Shown here: in pieces, positions 61,503-64,000 of the stretch | Position numbering within the stretch: position 1 is the first letter of the stretch | Layout of the letters: each line of letters starts with the position of its first letter | Source of the DNA: Roseivirga sp. E12 | GTDB lineage: Bacteria > Bacteroidota > Bacteroidia > Cytophagales > Cyclobacteriaceae | DNA length: 64,000 bases | Direction of reading: 5' to 3' | Assembly: GCF_017592825.1 (NCBI RefSeq) | Contig: NZ_JAGFMD010000010.1 | Span: forward strand, 1 to 64,000 | Position numbers and translations under genes: made by a program | The notes under the pieces: model-generated | Told to the model about the DNA's origin: nothing | The model's input: the letters and a program-made list of their open reading frames with translations, nothing else | Database searches by the model: none

Positions 61503-61510
61503 CAAAAATA
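61503..61510 (-). promoter_or_regulatory. Possible -7 box (TATTTTTG) directly before the porin gene
   Basis: Minus-strand TATTTTTG matches TAnnTTTG and ends three bases before the GTG at 61499. If functional, the transcript would be leaderless, or the true start is further downstream; the gene may instead rely on the lpxK promoter. Confidence 0.3.
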
Positions 61511-61520
61511 CAAATTCAGT

Positions 61521-62555
61521 TTACCTTTTCCCTCTTTGAATCACCTTGATTACATCTGATAAAAAATCATCTTCTCGATCCATCCTAAACTCAATAGGTA
61601 AGTAAAACAAGTCGATCTTTTCGAACATCGGGTGCGACTTGAAAGGCAAAAGTCGTACCATATCTTTCTCGGTGGTGACCATGGCCGTAACATCAATCTT
61701 AGCAAGTACTTTGGTCATTTCATCTAAATCACTTGATCTGAAATTGTAATGATCTGCATATTCTAAGTGTTTCAATATTAAATACGACTTAGAAAGGTGC
61801 TTGGCAATGGGCTGTGCCTTAGCCACACCGGTCAGCAATGCGATTTCTCTTGGTATGCTTGCTTTACCAAAAACCGATCGGACATCTTGGTAAGCAATAT
61901 GAGAGAAGTAAATGGGTGAAATATCATTGTATTTTCTCACATTAGAAATAACCACTTCCTTCTCTTGCTCTCCTAGCTCCGGACACTTTGTTATGACAAT
62001 GGCATCCGCACGCTTAGCTCCAATTCGTGGTTCTCTGAGGTTTCCTGCTGGTAATACAAAATCTTGGTAAAAAGGATGCTGGTAGTCGGACAACAAGATA
62101 TTGTGGTCTCTCGCTACTTTTCTATGCTGGTAGGCATCGTCTAAAAGAAAAACCTCCACATCATCTTTTTCCATCAGAACAGACGGAACGGCCAAAATTC
62201 GCTCTTCGCAAACCGAAACGGTGATATCTTGACCAAATTTGTGATAAAATTGTAAGGGTTCATCTCCAATACTCTTCGCATCATCAGCATCAGAAGCCAT
62301 TATAAACCCCTTGGTTCGTCTACCATAACCACGACTGATGGTTGCTAACCTGTACTCGTCTTTGAGGCTCTTGATCAGGAATTCAATCATTGGAGTCTTA
62401 CCAGTTCCTCCGGTTGACAAGTTTCCTACCGAAATGATTGTACGATCGAACGCTGTTTGGCTACGTTGACCATTGTCAAACTGGCGATTTCTGGCTTGCA
62501 TTAGCCAGCCATAGAGTACTGAAAAAGGAAAGAATAATGCTCTGATGAATTTCAT
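61521..62555 (-). CDS. lpxK: Tetraacyldisaccharide 4-prime-kinase LpxK
   Basis: LpxK phosphorylates the 4-prime position of the lipid A precursor at the inner membrane. The 344-residue protein starts with a membrane helix (FFPFSVLYGWLMQARNR), then SVGNLSTGGTGKTPMIEFLIK with the Walker A, TISRGYGRRTKGF, DEPLQF, LLDDAYQHRKVARD (Walker B/catalytic Asp region), PAGNLREP and VVTTEKDMVRL. All motifs of the family appear in order. It lies directly upstream of the porin gene in the same direction. Confidence 0.95.
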   Translation of the reverse strand: MKFIRALFFPFSVLYGWLMQARNRQFDNGQRSQTAFDRTIISVGNLSTGGTGKTPMIEFLIKSLKDEYRLATISRGYGRRTKGFIMASDADDAKSIGDEPLQFYHKFGQDITVSVCEERILAVPSVLMEKDDVEVFLLDDAYQHRKVARDHNILLSDYQHPFYQDFVLPAGNLREPRIGAKRADAIVITKCPELGEQEKEVVISNVRKYNDISPIYFSHIAYQDVRSVFGKASIPREIALLTGVAKAQPIAKHLSKSYLILKHLEYADHYNFRSSDLDEMTKVLAKIDVTAMVTTEKDMVRLLPFKSHPMFEKIDLFYLPIEFRMDREDDFLSDVIKVIQRGKR

Positions 62556-62607
62556 TCAATTCAGCTGATTATCTTTAGAGATTTAAAGGCTGCAAATAAA
62601 GTCAAAT

Positions 62608-63705
62608 ATGACAAAAATAAAGGATATCATCTCTGTACTAGAAAATATAGCCCCTCGAGGATATCAGGAAAACTATGATAACTCAGGGCTTATAACGGGT
62701 ACATTCGATAGTGACATCAGTGGAGTTCTCATTACACTTGATTGTATTGAATCCGTTGTGGATGAGGCAATTCGCAAGAAATGTAATCTGATCATAGCGC
62801 ATCACCCGATTGTGTTCAAAGGGTTAAAGCAGCTCAATGGCAAAAACTATGTTGAAAGAACCATTATAAAGGCAATAAAGAATGACATAGCGATCTATGC
62901 CATCCACACTAATCTTGACAATGTGCATAATGGCGTTAATGCCAAAATAGCCGAGAAATTGGAGCTTGAAAACGTGCAAATTCTAGCTCCTAAAGCAGAT
63001 ACACTTCTAAAACTCGAAGTCTTTGTACCCATAGATTCTACAGCAAAACTTTTGGACGCCATTCATGAGGCTGGTGCTGGCAATGTTGGTAACTACAGCC
63101 ATTGTAGTTTTAAGGTAACAGGTACTGGTTCTTTTAGACCCAATGAAAACGCTCAGCCTAGTATTGGTCAGCCAGGACAACAAGAGTCTGCCCAAGAAGA
63201 CAAGGTGGAACTCATCTTCCCTGCTGTACTTAGGCACAAAGTCATATCTGCCATGAACAGGGCTCACCCTTATGAAGAAGTTGCTCATTTTATCCAATCC
63301 GTTGAGAATACAAACCAGCAGGTTGGTGCCGGAATGATTGGTGAACTGCCCAGCTCGAAGACACCTGAAGATTTCCTTGCTTATTTGAAGGAAAAAATGT
63401 CTTTGAAGGTGATCAGATATACTCCTTTTGACGGCAGTGAGATTAAAAAAGTAGCACTATGTGGTGGTGCCGGAAGTTTCTTATTAGGCCATGCAAAGGC
63501 ACAATCAGCTGATGCTTTTGTAACCGGAGATTTTAAGTATCACGAGTTCTTTGATGGAGAAGGTAAAACCATGATAGCGGACATTGGACACTATGAAAGT
63601 GAAGTCTTTACAAAAGAGTTGATTGATGGGTTTATCAGAGAAAATTTTGCTAATATTGCAACCTATTTATCAGAGGTGGATACGAATCCCGTAAAGTACT
63701 TCTAA
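62608..63705 (+). CDS. Nif3-like dinuclear metal centre protein
   Basis: A 365-residue Nif3/YbgI family protein of the long form with the inserted domain. Metal ligands: IIAHHPIVFKGL (HH), YAIHTNLDNVHNG and near the end ADIGHYESEVF. The insert (about residues 130-235) contains AGAGNVGNYSHCSFKVTGTGSF, which resembles a PII-like (CutA-like) domain. It forms hexameric rings in known structures; its reaction is uncertain, although GTP cyclohydrolase or regulatory roles were proposed. The following gene starts 12 nt downstream. Confidence 0.93.
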   Translation: MTKIKDIISVLENIAPRGYQENYDNSGLITGTFDSDISGVLITLDCIESVVDEAIRKKCNLIIAHHPIVFKGLKQLNGKNYVERTIIKAIKNDIAIYAIHTNLDNVHNGVNAKIAEKLELENVQILAPKADTLLKLEVFVPIDSTAKLLDAIHEAGAGNVGNYSHCSFKVTGTGSFRPNENAQPSIGQPGQQESAQEDKVELIFPAVLRHKVISAMNRAHPYEEVAHFIQSVENTNQQVGAGMIGELPSSKTPEDFLAYLKEKMSLKVIRYTPFDGSEIKKVALCGGAGSFLLGHAKAQSADAFVTGDFKYHEFFDGEGKTMIADIGHYESEVFTKELIDGFIRENFANIATYLSEVDTNPVKYF

Positions 63706-63716
63706 AAAAATCGTCA

Positions 63717-64000
63717 ATGGAAAAAACAGTTTCACAGAAATTAGAGGCGTTAAAGAACCTACAATCAATTGACTCTCAATTAGATGAGATCAAAAAAGTA
63801 AGAGGCGCATTACCAGAAGAGGTAGCAGATCTTGAAGATGAGATTGCAGGATATGAAACACGCGTTGAAAAGTTCAATACTGAACTTGCAGAGCTAGAGG
63901 GCAATATTTCTGATCACAAGACTCAAATAAAAAATTCCGAGGGGCTCATCAAAAAATATGAAGAGCAGCAAATGAATGTTCGTAACAATCGTGAATACGA
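63717..64000 (+). CDS. Zinc-ribbon coiled-coil protein (DUF164/CT398-like), 3-prime part beyond the window
   Basis: The frame from ATG 63717 is open to the end of the window (94 codons): MEKTVSQKLEALKNLQSID, then a highly charged coiled coil with QLDEIKKVRGALPEEVADLEDEIA and repeated Glu/Lys heptads, ending with NVRNNREY. This N-terminus and its position directly after the Nif3-family gene match C4-type zinc-ribbon proteins; the zinc-binding part would come after the edge. Likely cotranscribed with the Nif3-like gene (12 nt gap). Confidence 0.8.
   Translation, partial: MEKTVSQKLEALKNLQSIDSQLDEIKKVRGALPEEVADLEDEIAGYETRVEKFNTELAELEGNISDHKTQIKNSEGLIKKYEEQQMNVRNNREY

Overview
The window looks like chromosome of a marine-type Bacteroidota, probably Cytophagales (Roseivirga/Fulvivirga-like). 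This rests on gene content and style: DUF4835, DUF3078, OstA-like and 'putative porin' proteins, the bamD-rpoZ-coaBC-DUF4835-recN order, many short signal peptides ending in Ala-Gln or Ser-Cys, promoters of the TAnnTTTG type, and moderately AT-rich DNA. The genus is an inference. I saw no rRNA, tRNA, CRISPR array, insertion sequence or phage gene.

Region 1 (1-13052, minus strand) is one uninterrupted reading frame of at least 4350 codons that runs off the left edge. It encodes a secreted giant made of about 54 NHL repeats in seven blocks of 6,12,6,6,6,6,12, which fits nine six-bladed propellers. Eight cadherin-like modules lie between the blocks. In six of the seven blocks the propeller sits inside a split CADG/He_PIG Ig-like domain: the first half (ending PSWLxL) precedes the propeller and the second half (LSGNxxGQxGDHxVxLxATD type) follows it. 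I consider this nested architecture the most unusual item in the window.

Region 2 (13.3-20.6 kb) holds a PTPS/QueD-family gene overlapping folE, typA, an SDR oxidoreductase of the dienoyl-CoA reductase type, an OmpA-like lipoprotein, a DUF819 membrane protein and an AhpD-like protein. Region 3 (20.7-29.4 kb) is exported or transport functions: a sodium symporter, a lipoprotein that looks like a catalytically dead M43 (pappalysin/cytophagalysin) metalloprotease, a CBM9 protein translationally coupled to a glycoside-hydrolase-like lipoprotein, a large BNR/VPS10-type propeller protein and a small secreted acidic protein.

Region 4 (29.6-38.3 kb) has a three-gene minus-strand operon (TM-anchored propeller protein, MscS channel, PLP transsulfuration enzyme), a MORN-repeat protein, mdh and tilS. 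Region 5 (38.3-44.9 kb) is an envelope/housekeeping plus-strand cluster: OstA-like, bamD, rpoZ, coaBC, DUF4835 and recN. Region 6 (45-64 kb) has an OprB-type porin, fabI, ispE, an M23 peptidase-like protein, an EamA-LptF/G-tgt operon, a glycosyltransferase, an ECF sigma factor, rsmG, an ABC efflux permease with an operator-like palindrome in its promoter, a GATase1-like exported protein, miaE, a DUF3078 protein, a putative porin, lpxK, a Nif3-family gene and the start of a coiled-coil zinc-ribbon protein.

The gene functions together emphasise outer-membrane and lipid A biogenesis (lpxK, LptF/G, OstA-like, BamD, porins, fabI), translation and tRNA modification (typA, tilS, tgt, miaE, rsmG), and surface or secreted repeat proteins. 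All functional calls are by eye from motifs; no database search was run.
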